Below, in pieces: positions 17,370 through 26,466 of a stretch of 64,000 nucleotides of DNA (positions are counted from its first letter, which is position 1; every line of letters begins with the position of its first letter). A program made the translations under genes and the position numbers. Source of the DNA: CAZDWZ01 sp964509425 (GTDB lineage: Bacteria; Bdellovibrionota_C; UBA2361; SZUA-149; CAZDWZ01). The notes under the pieces are model-generated. The model ran no database searches. It saw only the letters and a program-made list of their open reading frames with translations, and had not been told where the DNA came from. The stretch is taken from assembly GCA_964509425.1 (NCBI GenBank), contig CAZDWZ010000005.1:372001-436000 (forward strand), given 5' to 3'.

Positions 17370-17897
17370 CGGCTCGACATTTCGGCGCACTGCACCTACG
17401 GCGTGGAATATTTCAAATACTTCTCGTCTCAGTGGATTCGACCGAAGAAAGAAAAAGTGAGGGGCCAAGAACGGTGGCCCAGCCCGGTACATTTTCTCGA
17501 ATGTACAAACGTAAGAACGCTAGAAAATTTCCTTTTTGTGTAGAGGGATGGTTTTTGACGTGAGGAGCTCTCGCCACCACAAGGTTGTTGTGGTGGGGGC
17601 TATCCCAGTTGGGGTGCGAACCCAAACCAGGATTTTCCCTGCAGCGAGTCGGAGAGTTTTAGCTCGGTTGGCAACAAGTTACCGGTTGAGTTTGAACTAA
17701 TCCGAATCTGTCTCGTCTTTCTACTTACATTTCATCTCAGTTTGCGTTCGTTCGAAAATCTCTCGTTCGCTTCGGTTAGAAGTGAGTCGAGAGATTTTCG
17801 AAGAACAGCGATTGAGGTGAGTGTGAGTGAACGAAGAAAGCAGTGCTCGGTAACGTCTGGTGCGTTGTCCGTGAGCGAGGTTTTCGCCCAAAAGAAA
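17370..17897. other. Convergent intergenic gap holding four strong hairpins
   Basis: The gap lies between the ends of two converging genes. Hairpins: CCACCACAA/TTGTGGTGG (17574-17582 with 17588-17596); a 12-bp helix at 17602-17633; a nested structure at 17649-17705; and a perfect 15-bp stem TTCGAAAATCTCTCG at 17751-17765 with its complement at 17788-17802. Simple termination would need only one or two, so a non-coding RNA is possible. Confidence 0.5.
17602..17633 (-). other. Hairpin shaped like a tRNA acceptor stem plus T arm
   Basis: Read on the minus strand, a seven-pair stem ATCCTGG/CTGGGAT (two G-U) is stacked, with one bulged T, on a five-pair stem TTGGG/CCCAA that closes a seven-base loop TTCGCAC. 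This matches the T-loop pattern except for C at the position normally A. On the plus strand it is followed by TTTT, so it may simply be a terminator of the flippase transcript. Confidence 0.4.
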
Positions 17898-19130
17898 TCA
17901 CGGTTGCGGTTCCGTGTTCTTTGGCTCGAAGAGCCCTTGGACCACGCCCGATTTGTATCCCCACGCGAAGAGCGCCGTGGTGAGGATGAGTCCGAACGTA
18001 GCCGACGCCAACACCGTTTCACTCGCGGTGAGCCCGATTGCCCAGCCGAGCAAGGAGATCAGGAACCACAGGCCTGGGGAGATCGTGTTGCTCATAATCG
18101 TCTTCACTCGGCTTACGGATCCCAGCTTCTTCTCCGGCACGAGGTTGATCTCCGCCGCCGAGAGCGTAAGGTGTGGGCACACCGTGAGGGTGAAGAGCGC
18201 GTAGAACACCCAGACCCCGGTGAGGCTAACGCCGCCGCTGATGCCGATGCCCGCAACCGCAAGGGGCACGAACATCGACGACAAGGCGAAAGCAGCGATC
18301 TTCGTCCGTTGACCGCGTCCCGCGATAAACAGGGTGATCGTGCTGCCCACCAGTCCGGCTCCGCCGGTCAGTGCGAGCATGATCCCGTAGTCTACGCCCT
18401 CTCCCCCCAGATCCTTCCGGATAATCTCCGCCACGAGCGTGAAGACTATCGCGCAAGTCGCTTCCAGCGAGAGCACAACGATGAACAGGAACCGGGTCTT
18501 CGTGTCGGACTTGAGGTACTCCAGCCCATTCCAGAACGACTCTTTGCTCCCTTCCTTCTCCGCCTCAGGTTTCCGGTACGCGAGGTGCACCAGACAAACT
18601 ATGAGGATGAGTGGAAGATAGCTCAAGGCGTCCAGGGCGAAGAGCAACCACGTTCCCGTCACCAGCCCGGCCGAGACCGTGATCCCCACAGCGCAGCGGA
18701 TGAGCCAGTACACGAAGTCCGACCAGCTCACCGCCTTGTGCTGCATCTCGCCGACCATGCTCCTCTGGAAGTAGGCCCCGCCCGGTGACGACATCACTGT
18801 CAGCGCACCGCCCAAGACCGACAGGACGAGGAGCACATGGAAGCTCATCTTGTTGTGGTAGCAGAGCCCCGCGAGGAGGCCGCTCTTCGCGACACTGAAC
18901 AGAATCATCCCGAGCACGATCGCGCGGGGCGACCAGCGATCCGGAAAGCGAGCGTTCAGCGCGCCCATGAACAGCACGGTGAGACCGGCCAGCAGGCGCT
19001 GGAGGTTCCCATGCCAGGAGGACAGGAAGAGGACGTCGATGATGAGCCAGTTCAGGCCGACCATGTACAACCAGTCCCCAAACTGGCTGATGGCCTGCCC
19101 GACGAGGTAGCAACGATAGGACTTAGTCAC
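17898..19130 (-). CDS. MFS transporter
   Basis: 410 residues with about 11-12 membrane segments in two halves. The N-terminal half opens CYLVGQAISQFGDWLYMVGL, the GxxxSxxGDxxxxxA-like start seen in MFS_3 exporters. Substrate unknown; drug or siderophore export is typical of the subfamily. The start is GTG at 19130 with a G-rich tract upstream. Strongly G/C-biased codons set it apart from the neighbouring flippase and folC. It stands alone behind the leader hairpin at 19158-19196. Confidence 0.75.
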   Translation of the reverse strand: MTKSYRCYLVGQAISQFGDWLYMVGLNWLIIDVLFLSSWHGNLQRLLAGLTVLFMGALNARFPDRWSPRAIVLGMILFSVAKSGLLAGLCYHNKMSFHVLLVLSVLGGALTVMSSPGGAYFQRSMVGEMQHKAVSWSDFVYWLIRCAVGITVSAGLVTGTWLLFALDALSYLPLILIVCLVHLAYRKPEAEKEGSKESFWNGLEYLKSDTKTRFLFIVVLSLEATCAIVFTLVAEIIRKDLGGEGVDYGIMLALTGGAGLVGSTITLFIAGRGQRTKIAAFALSSMFVPLAVAGIGISGGVSLTGVWVFYALFTLTVCPHLTLSAAEINLVPEKKLGSVSRVKTIMSNTISPGLWFLISLLGWAIGLTASETVLASATFGLILTTALFAWGYKSGVVQGLFEPKNTEPQP

Positions 19131-19538
19131 GGGACCCCCAGGTACGAGTATTTTGACGCCGCTCGAAACGCTCTCTCGGAAAGCGCTTCAAGCGGCGGCA
19201 AATGCCCGTGCCAATGAAATTCACAGCATGAACTTCGCAGCACGACTTCTGATTAGGAATTTCTATGGGGGCCGATTATTTCGGCTCGATAACGGGTCAG
19301 ATGCAAAGGCGGAGATACAAGAGAGTGGAGGATCGTTCTAGAGAAACCGTATAGGATAATAAGGCGTACGATTCGGCAATTTCTCGGAACTCCATCCCTC
19401 TACAGTTTTTTATTTATGCCTTTCAGAGAACCTTCATTATTTATCGTGCCCGACCGGATTCCCCAAAGCAAGGCTTACGTTGCGAAAAATGTTATAGAAT
19501 CAACGTTCGGAACAAAACGTAATCTGCCGTAAGGAACC
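19131..19538. promoter_or_regulatory. Divergent intergenic region with leader hairpin of the MFS gene
   Basis: GCCGCTCGAA (19158-19167) pairs with TTCAAGCGGC (19187-19196) at nine of ten positions, with CGCT/AGCG inside, 28 bases before the MFS start on its transcript. The rest, up to folC, is increasingly AT-rich and should hold the folC promoter. No gene is seen. Confidence 0.45.
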
Positions 19539-20828
19539 ATGGAGCTTCTTCAATTACCGAAATTTGGAAAGGGCGTGTGCCTTTCGAGAGTTTCGCAAGC
19601 GTTGGAGCGGCTGGATATTGACTCGCAGTGGCTCTCCTCGGCCTCTATCGCGATTACGGGTTCGAATGGGAAGGGAAGCACTTCGGCGGCATTATACTCA
19701 ATGGCGTCTGCTCACGGATTACGGGTAGGGCTTTTCACATCTCCTCACCTCTTTGATATCCGCGAACGATTCCGGGTCGGGGAAGAGTGTGTTCCACTCG
19801 AGCGGCTCACGCGAATTGAACAGAGGGTGCTCTCTGTTCTTGACGATGCTTTTGGCGCGTTCGAAGCGATGTTTCTGGTCGCAGTCTGCCTCTTTGCAGA
19901 GGCGAAGTGCGAGCTCTGTGTGTTTGAGGCAGGCATCGGCGGACGATTTGATCCCGTGAGGGCTGCAAACGCCAAAGTCGCGGCAGTGACTTCACTCGAT
20001 CTGGAGCACACGGAGATTCTCGGCGAGACTCTTGAGGCTATCTGCCTTGAAAAATCTGACATCTGCGACGACCAGGGATTTATTTTTTACGGTGAGAATT
20101 GCCGGCCGTTCTCAGAATTGATTCGACGGCATACTGCGGCGCGAGGAATCACTCCGCTTCTCTCGGGCGAGGACTTTTTTGTCAGAGGCATCCGGGAGGA
20201 CGGGGGAGGCGTATCGTTTGACCTGAATGATTCGAAGCAGGTTGTTTCGTTGAGAACACCGCTGTGGGGAGAGTTTCAAGCGAACAACGCGGCACTTGCG
20301 ATGCTGGCGCTCTCGAAGTGGCTGGAAAAGGTGGGGCGGAAGCTCTCTCCCGAACTCTGCCGAAGCGGTCTTCTGCAGATGGAATGGCCGGGGCGGCTTG
20401 AAGAGATCAAAAGTGATCCTCCGGTCGTCATCGACGTTGGCCATAGTCCAGACGCGATCCGTGCGGCATTGTCAGGATTAAGGCTCAGTCGGCCCGGAGT
20501 TGATTGGGTGTTGGTGACCGGAGTTTCAAAAAACAAGAAACGAGAGGAGATTCTGAAACTTCTCGCTCCGGCGTTTGATACGGTCGTTTGCACGAAAGCG
20601 TTTCACAAAGGTGCCGAAGCTGCTGAAATTCTAGAGACCTTCTCCGGAATTGATATGACCAAGGAATTTTATATTGCTGCTTCAATCTCGGAGGCGGTAT
20701 CTCTCTCGCTGACGCTCGCACGAGAACAGCGAAAGGGCGTCTATGTTGCGGGAGGACTATTCCTTGCCGCTGAATATGCATGGACGTTACGAGGGGGGAA
20801 TGCCGAAGATTTGCGATTCTTTGGGTAG
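19539..20828 (+). CDS. folC: Folylpolyglutamate synthase / dihydrofolate synthase
   Basis: A Mur-ligase-family enzyme of 429 residues that adds glutamate to folates using ATP. ITGSNGKGSTSAALYSM is the P-loop. FTSPHLFDIRERF is the folate-loop signature. FEAGIGGRFDPV and SLDLEHTEILG follow in the expected places, and VIDVGHSPDAI marks the C-terminal domain. Length is normal for FolC. TAAGGA lies just before the ATG. The FG-GAP gene starts inside its last 29 bases, suggesting coupled translation. Confidence 0.9.
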   Translation: MELLQLPKFGKGVCLSRVSQALERLDIDSQWLSSASIAITGSNGKGSTSAALYSMASAHGLRVGLFTSPHLFDIRERFRVGEECVPLERLTRIEQRVLSVLDDAFGAFEAMFLVAVCLFAEAKCELCVFEAGIGGRFDPVRAANAKVAAVTSLDLEHTEILGETLEAICLEKSDICDDQGFIFYGENCRPFSELIRRHTAARGITPLLSGEDFFVRGIREDGGGVSFDLNDSKQVVSLRTPLWGEFQANNAALAMLALSKWLEKVGRKLSPELCRSGLLQMEWPGRLEEIKSDPPVVIDVGHSPDAIRAALSGLRLSRPGVDWVLVTGVSKNKKREEILKLLAPAFDTVVCTKAFHKGAEAAEILETFSGIDMTKEFYIAASISEAVSLSLTLAREQRKGVYVAGGLFLAAEYAWTLRGGNAEDLRFFG

Positions 20829-22836
20829 ACGCGGGCGCCGGAGCTTTTTCGGGCGTGCGCTGGTTATCCAACTTCTTGTATTCCTCCAGTCGAACGCATT
20901 CTGCGACGCCGTGCCTAGAGAGTCCCCGCAACCGTCGCCCGGTGCTGTTCAAGCCCCGCCGCAACCCGCCAAATTTCGTGGACATGTGTTTGAGCTCGAG
21001 AATGAGTCGAAATTCAAGACCGAGCCGTGGCAGGGTTTACCTCCTCAATCGCAGATTCTCGCGATCTATGATTTTAACTCGGACGGTCGAAGCGATTTGC
21101 TTGTCGTGGAGGCAGACCGGAAGAAGCTCCGCGTGTATTTTTCGGAGGCAGGGAATAGTTTTCGGCCCGGCCGGCCATTTTCCGCTCCATTTGTGATTAC
21201 TTCCGAAGGCGCGCACGTGGGAACATTTCTTGGTGTCGGCAGGGTGACGGTGCTCCTCTGGTCCAAATTGAGAGACAGAGTCATCTTCACGGAATACAGC
21301 GAGTCCGCGCCCACGAAATGGGTTGAGAAAGGGTATCGCGAGCCTGGTTATTTCCCTGATGCAGTCGTCAAGCTGAACATCAATATGGGACTAAACGATG
21401 ACATCGTCGCTTGCGGGGGACGTCCGAAACCTTGGGCGTTTTTTGTCGGAGACATGGATGGAGTTTCTTCGTTCCACTTTGAAGGCATGCCGTTCTGCCT
21501 GAACGCCGGCGATCGAGTGCCGCTTGGCTCGTTTGATTCGGACGGGTCAGGGCGTGACACCATCATCGTCGACGTTTATCCACGTGGGCATCGATCTCAG
21601 CTACTTCACTCTGCGGACCTCCTGAGCTCCAGACACACCTATCTCTTGGCAGAAGACGCTTTCCTTCGGTGGGAACAAGTCCACACCGGTGACTTCGACG
21701 GAGATGGAAGAGATGATCTCCTCCTCACCGTCCCCGATTCGCCCAACCTGTGGTGGGTCGCGTTCTCGAATGGAAAGGAATTCTATCCGCGACCGCTACC
21801 CGCTGGATCGGTGGGGAAACCTCAACCGGAGGAGCGTATCTTTACGGGGGATTTCGATGGCGATGGTCTTTTCGACATTCTCCGCCGAAGGGAAGGCAAC
21901 GACTCGGCTTCTTTTATCTCCCTCTCTCGCATCTCTCGTCCCCGTGCGGGCGTGTCTGTCCGTTTTGCGGGTGAGACGGTGCGAACGAAAGATGACGGGA
22001 GCTTCGAATTCGCGGTACCTCGGAATGACGACGGAGTGGTGGAGATAGCGGACCCCGATTTTCAATACTTTCGGACATCGATACCTGTTGTTCAGAAACG
22101 ACACACATGGCGCTTTGTCTCTTTTCTCGGTTTACCTGCGGAAAAACAAACCGTCGGTGCTCCGATGTCGCGATTCGGGGATGTTTCGGGCCCATACGTT
22201 TGTCTCGGATTTAATCCCGGCGACGACAGCCTGCCTCCGAGTTTTCACACCGGCCTCAATTGTGCTGAGAACTACGCCCCGTATGCTGTAGAGCGGGGGA
22301 TGGGCAATCTCCTTTCATGCTGCCGCCTGCCGTCCGACGACGTGCTCACGAAGGAGACTGTACTGAAGAAACAACCAATATGCCCACCGGATTTTGTGCT
22401 GACGGGGGGGCTCATCGTCCACACGGGCGATTCTGGAAGTGACCCCATGTTCCGGTGCACCAGAATCAATACAAATCGATATCGGCTTGGAGCTCCAAGA
22501 GGCGCAGAGCTTTTAGGTGAAAGCTCAACGATGTGGAACGCTGATCGCAGATACGTCCGGACGGAACTCCCGCTTGCTATCCGGTTCGGCATCAACCGGC
22601 AATCAGTACTCCGATGGGGAAAGAATGGCTGTATCGGACAGCCTATTGGTTCGCTGCTGACGGGCGTCGATGGAAAGGAATGCAGCTCAAAAGTATTCAG
22701 AGAGCTCCAGTATGCTGGGGCGGAAGGAGACCCCGGAGCCGGCACACCGGTGAAGATGTTTCCGGATTGTGCCTCGCTTGCAGAGGTAAACGATCCTAAC
22801 TCCGGCTGTGTGCTTCGTAAGCAAGAGGCAAAATAA
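20800..22836 (+). CDS. Secreted FG-GAP repeat protein with Cys-rich C-terminal domain (copy A)
   Basis: From the ATG at 20800, preceded by GAGGGGGGA, the product has 678 residues. A signal peptide lies within residues 1-35. Residues 80-380 contain at least four FG-GAP/VCBS repeats of the DFDGDGRDDLL type, which bind calcium and form a beta-propeller. A short carboxypeptidase-regulatory-like stretch follows. The last 220 residues are a Cys-rich domain with LTK, CP, RC.(R/K)IN, GC.G.P.G.LLTG and DP..GC landmarks, shared with the protein at 52791-54785. The gene converges on the histidine kinase gene and overlaps its end by 41 bases. Confidence 0.8.
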   Translation: MPKICDSLGRRGRRSFFGRALVIQLLVFLQSNAFCDAVPRESPQPSPGAVQAPPQPAKFRGHVFELENESKFKTEPWQGLPPQSQILAIYDFNSDGRSDLLVVEADRKKLRVYFSEAGNSFRPGRPFSAPFVITSEGAHVGTFLGVGRVTVLLWSKLRDRVIFTEYSESAPTKWVEKGYREPGYFPDAVVKLNINMGLNDDIVACGGRPKPWAFFVGDMDGVSSFHFEGMPFCLNAGDRVPLGSFDSDGSGRDTIIVDVYPRGHRSQLLHSADLLSSRHTYLLAEDAFLRWEQVHTGDFDGDGRDDLLLTVPDSPNLWWVAFSNGKEFYPRPLPAGSVGKPQPEERIFTGDFDGDGLFDILRRREGNDSASFISLSRISRPRAGVSVRFAGETVRTKDDGSFEFAVPRNDDGVVEIADPDFQYFRTSIPVVQKRHTWRFVSFLGLPAEKQTVGAPMSRFGDVSGPYVCLGFNPGDDSLPPSFHTGLNCAENYAPYAVERGMGNLLSCCRLPSDDVLTKETVLKKQPICPPDFVLTGGLIVHTGDSGSDPMFRCTRINTNRYRLGAPRGAELLGESSTMWNADRRYVRTELPLAIRFGINRQSVLRWGKNGCIGQPIGSLLTGVDGKECSSKVFRELQYAGAEGDPGAGTPVKMFPDCASLAEVNDPNSGCVLRKQEAK

Positions 22837-24289
22837 AGGCGAATCTCGTTCCACGAGGGGAGAGACGTTCAACCTTAATCGCTGACTTATGCGCGGCAAG
22901 AATTTTCTCGACGATCGCCAGGCCGAGCCCGGAAGCACCCGTGGACTCTGAGCTTTGCCGCGACTGAAATCTCCGCTCAAAGATTCTATCTACTTCTTCT
23001 TCCTGAATACCTTCGCCGTCGTCCTGCACGGAGAATCGGATTTCTGAGTCGCCACTCGGAAGCGCACTCAGTTCGATCCGCCCACCGGCAGGAGTATGCC
23101 GGATCGCATTATCGAGTAGGTTTGAGAGGACTCGTTCGATGTGATTGGGATCGCCCATCGCAAATGATTGCGAGGGATCGGGCGTGCAAACAAGCGATAG
23201 ACCCTTATGTTCCGCGGCCGGAGCGAAGCGAATGATGAGATCGTTCAGTAATTCAGCGGCGGGGAAGGGACATGGTTCGGATTTCATCTCGGCCGTTTCC
23301 AAGGCGGAGAGATCGTACAGTTCGTTGAGTAGGCGCTTCAGGGCTTCTGCATTTTCGTTAATAACGTTTAAGTGCCGGGAGACCAAGTTAGAATTCTGGC
23401 GATGCAACTCCGATGCCGCCAGCTCTGCTGCGCCGACGATGAGAGTCGTCGGGCGTCGAAGATCATGCGAGACATTTTCGACGAGCTCGCGGCGTACAGC
23501 ATCTTTTCGCTCGAGCTCCAAGATATGAGACTCGATGGTCTCGGCCATCTCGTTGAATGAACGGCCCAGCGACTCAACTTCATCCTCCGACTCGCCGACC
23601 GGTACTCGGGCCGACCGATCACCAGCTTGAAAGCGGCTTACTCCGGTGGAGAGGCGATGGAATCGCTTCGTCAAATGATTGAAGATTAAGTATGCCAACA
23701 CGAAGCCGCCGGCGAGTGAAGCGCAGGTCATCGCAGCGATCGCCCAAATTCCTTCACGTACCGCCATGATTCGAAATATCTGACTGCGGATCGGAGTCGG
23801 GAGAAGCACATACACAAATCCCGGCTTCCCGGAGACCTCGAATCTTGCAGCTGAGAAAACTTCCTGTCGTTTAAAACTCACGGGTGAGTCGCCGAAGAGT
23901 GGAGTTCTCCGGCTCTCTGCCGTTGCGTTAACGAATTCCTCGAGCGGCTGGGGATCTATTCGCCAGCGCAGCACTTCCGTCTCGGGGCTGAGAGCGGCTT
24001 TGATCTCCCCGCCAGAGGTCGTCAAAAACACGTCCATACCGGGGAGCGCAGCAAACAGAGGTCGAAGAGCGCGAGTGTAGGAAAGCTGATCTTGTTTATC
24101 CGGTGGAAGCTCCGACAGAAGCAGTTGAATTTCTTCAGCGAGCCCCCAGCGGTGGGCCTGCTCACTGCGGAGATTCGCGTTCCATAGAAAAAGAATGAGA
24201 ACACCGAGGTCAATCAATGTGACGACAATGAGCGCTGTTGCTGTTCTCCAGTACAGCTTCCACGCAAACGTCTTGAAGAAAGGCGTCAT
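22796..24289 (-). CDS. Membrane sensor histidine kinase (copy A)
   Basis: 497 residues. Membrane segments at about 15-37 and 178-205 bracket a sensor domain outside the membrane. A HAMP domain (about 205-260) is followed by LVENVSHDLRRP with the phosphoacceptor His, an N-box NLLDNAIRHT, and G-boxes DDGEGI and GLGLAIVEKI. It starts four bases inside the response-regulator gene, so both come from one transcript. The linker and H-box closely match the kinase at 55743-57239. Confidence 0.85.
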   Translation of the reverse strand: MTPFFKTFAWKLYWRTATALIVVTLIDLGVLILFLWNANLRSEQAHRWGLAEEIQLLLSELPPDKQDQLSYTRALRPLFAALPGMDVFLTTSGGEIKAALSPETEVLRWRIDPQPLEEFVNATAESRRTPLFGDSPVSFKRQEVFSAARFEVSGKPGFVYVLLPTPIRSQIFRIMAVREGIWAIAAMTCASLAGGFVLAYLIFNHLTKRFHRLSTGVSRFQAGDRSARVPVGESEDEVESLGRSFNEMAETIESHILELERKDAVRRELVENVSHDLRRPTTLIVGAAELAASELHRQNSNLVSRHLNVINENAEALKRLLNELYDLSALETAEMKSEPCPFPAAELLNDLIIRFAPAAEHKGLSLVCTPDPSQSFAMGDPNHIERVLSNLLDNAIRHTPAGGRIELSALPSGDSEIRFSVQDDGEGIQEEEVDRIFERRFQSRQSSESTGASGLGLAIVEKILAAHKSAIKVERLSPRGTRFAFILPLAYEAHSRS

Positions 24290-24993
24290 TCCGAGGATTC
24301 AAGCTCCGCCGCAGCGCTGAATTTGTAACCCACTCCGTACATCGTCTTTATATAAACCGGCTTCGCCGGATTCGTCTCAATCTTTGCACGAACGCGAGAC
24401 AGGTGAGACGTGATTGTCGCGTCGAATTCAGAGGCTCGAAAATCCCATACCGCATCCCTTAATTCGTCGCGAGTGATGACTCGTCCGGCGTGAGACGCCA
24501 GATAGAAAAGGATATCAAATTCGATGGCTGTGAATTTGACGTCGTCTCCGCGAACGAGCACTTGGCGCTTTTCAGCGTCAATCTGAAGATTCTTGAAATG
24601 CAGACAAAGGCTTCCTTCCGATGCCCGGTGCCTTCTGCGGAGCAGCGCGCGCACCCGTGCAACGAGCTCGGCCGGTGAGAACGGTTTTACGACGTAATCA
24701 TCTGCTCCGAGCTCGAGGCCCACGACTTTGTCGACGGAGGAGGAGCGGCCGGTCAGCATCAGGAGCATCTGCTGCGGCCGTTTTTCACGCAGGCTCCGGC
24801 AGATATCAAACCCGTTCATCGATGGGAGGTTCAAATCGAGAATCACGAGGTCGTATTCTGCAGAGACGGCCCTCTCCAAGCCGGACTTTCCGTCTCTGCT
24901 GACGTCGATGCTGAAGTATTGTTCCTTCACCGCTTCTTCGATGAGGTTTACGGTCGCGTCATCATCTTCGATTATCAGTATGCGAGCCGACAT
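24286..24993 (-). CDS. OmpR-family response regulator (copy A)
   Basis: ATG at 24993 with GGGGGA upstream gives 235 residues. The receiver domain has the acidic pair IIEDDD, the phosphorylated Asp in VILDLNLPSMNG, a Thr in MLTGRS and the Lys of VVKPFSP. Residues about 130-228 form the OmpR-type winged helix, ending VYIKTMYGVGYKF. It is the first gene of the operon with the kinase at 22796-24289. Confidence 0.88.
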   Translation of the reverse strand: MSARILIIEDDDATVNLIEEAVKEQYFSIDVSRDGKSGLERAVSAEYDLVILDLNLPSMNGFDICRSLREKRPQQMLLMLTGRSSSVDKVVGLELGADDYVVKPFSPAELVARVRALLRRRHRASEGSLCLHFKNLQIDAEKRQVLVRGDDVKFTAIEFDILFYLASHAGRVITRDELRDAVWDFRASEFDATITSHLSRVRAKIETNPAKPVYIKTMYGVGYKFSAAAELESSE

Positions 24994-25220
24994 ATAGAAT
25001 CCCCCAACATTACGCGAAGTTAGTCTCGAATGATGTCTCCCCGCACCCCACGTGCCCACGTTTTCGGCGGTCCTAAACGTTTTGAAGGCTTTTCGAGTTC
25101 GAATGTTACAAACTCCTACGTTTTATCGCGAACACCTAAAGGCATTTTACAAATTTTATGCCGGCGAAAGGAATAAGTCTGCTAAGGTTCTCGCCGAAAT
25201 TAGACCTTTAAGGAGACCGT

Positions 25221-25616
25221 ATGATTACCCTCGCTGACGCAAAACGCGTTATCGCCGCAGCTGAGAAAAAGGCCGCAGAAATTGAACAACCCATGAACAT
25301 CGCGGTCAGTGACGCGGGCGGAAACCTCATCGCGCATGTGCGGATGGATGATGCCTGGCTCGGGAGCATCGATATCTCAATTAAGAAGGCCTACACTTCG
25401 AGAGCGTTCAATATCTCGACGAAGGAGCTCGCCGAGCACTCCCAATCAGGCCAGCAGTTTTTTGGAATTCACGCGTCAAACGACGGGAAGATTATGATCT
25501 TCGCGGGTGGAATTCCTTTGAAGAAGAACGGCAAAGTAATCGGCGCTATCGGGGTCAGTGGCGGCTCGGGTGAGCAGGATCATTCGGTTGCAGAGGCTGG
25601 AGCAGCGGCTCTTTAG
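25221..25616 (+). CDS. GlcG/HbpS-family heme-binding-like protein
   Basis: The 131-residue protein matches the GlcG/HbpS family (PF03928): MNIAVSDAGGNLIAHVRMDDAWLGS early, then IKKAYTSRAF, QQFFGI, and the Gly-rich end IPLKKNGKVIGAIGVSGG. Family members are small cytoplasmic or secreted proteins, some binding heme. No signal peptide is present. AAGGAG lies eight bases before the ATG. It stands alone; the 230 bases in front are AT-rich and probably promoter. Confidence 0.85.
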   Translation: MITLADAKRVIAAAEKKAAEIEQPMNIAVSDAGGNLIAHVRMDDAWLGSIDISIKKAYTSRAFNISTKELAEHSQSGQQFFGIHASNDGKIMIFAGGIPLKKNGKVIGAIGVSGGSGEQDHSVAEAGAAAL

Positions 25617-25760
25617 TTTCTTGCTGAGTTTAAAAGCCGTGCCGTGCTTGCGGCCGGCTCTCTTCACATGACGGCCGACATACGTGCATGAGCTGGGAAG
25701 TCGTAGCTTCCCCAGACTTGTTCTCTTGTTGGTCGATTTCAAGAACGGTGAGGTGGCGTC

Positions 25761-26096
25761 ATGAAAGTCGGGATTATCTTTTTCGCTCTCGTGTTGCATG
25801 TGGGGCTCAGCTCGGCTCGTGCTGAAGACACTGCTGCTGGTAAGGCGTCGCCGGGAACTCTCGCCCCTCATCCGTCAATGACCGAGAATTCAAACGGGGA
25901 CATGAAGCAAGGTGAGTATGAAGTGGTGAGTCTAAACGGGAGCATCACTCGTTCGTTCTGTCCCTACACCTGCGAGATGAGAGGTCTGCCGAAGGAATCA
26001 TGCAGGACCTGGCCGTCGAACCGCGAGAAAGACAAGTGTTACATTCAAGACACGCGGCTCCCTTCCGATGCGATCGCATTCGGTGGGCCGAAGTGA
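25761..26096 (+). CDS. Small secreted protein with four cysteines, unknown function
   Basis: 111 residues: a signal peptide (1-21), a low-complexity spacer, and a C-terminal half with four Cys (CPYTC, SC and C near the end) likely to form disulfides outside the cytoplasm. The start has GAGGTGG seven bases upstream. A short GGGAAG/CTTCCC hairpin lies just before it near 25699-25722. No family recognised. Confidence 0.6.
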   Translation: MKVGIIFFALVLHVGLSSARAEDTAAGKASPGTLAPHPSMTENSNGDMKQGEYEVVSLNGSITRSFCPYTCEMRGLPKESCRTWPSNREKDKCYIQDTRLPSDAIAFGGPK

Positions 26097-26466
26097 ATCA
26101 TTCGCAGCTGAGTGAACAAAAGTCGTAAAACAAATGCGACCCGGCAAGCCAAAAAAACTGGCTTTTGCCGCGAAATGGACGCAGGAACGGCTGAGTTGCC
26201 GAGCTTCTTCTTAGTCGGACGATCTGTTGTTGTCCTGATTCTTTCGATCACTCGAGAGAGTCCGGTTCGTGCTTCGATACCACCGTTGTTTTTTCTCTTC
26301 TTCGAGATTCCGGCGGCGTTCCATGCACGCTCCGCAGTCACATCGACCAAGCTGCTTTCTGCACAATGTTGAGTCATCACCGATTAGCATGAGGGCAGCA
26401 TACCTGGGATCGATGGATCTCAGCTATGACGCCGAACATAATTCAATCAGCTCCAGTAAGCGTCCG
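26097..26466. terminator. Gene-free gap with probable terminator hairpin
   Basis: GGCAA-GCCA (26143-26151) pairs with TGGC and TTGCC (26159-26162 and 26165-26169), 46 bases after the small secreted gene. An 86-codon frame over 26112-26372 has no ribosome site and a low-complexity translation; I do not call it. Confidence 0.4.

Noticed and set aside
17641..17710. Plus-strand tRNA gene
   Set aside because: A D-arm-like stretch and a short acceptor-like stem are present, but the anticodon arm and T arm cannot be built within the length.
25052..25237. 61-codon frame before the GlcG-like gene
   Set aside because: It covers the probable promoter and ribosome site of the real gene; composition is not protein-like.
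26112..26372. 86-codon frame after the small secreted gene
   Set aside because: It begins within a terminator region, has no ribosome site and a low-complexity translation.
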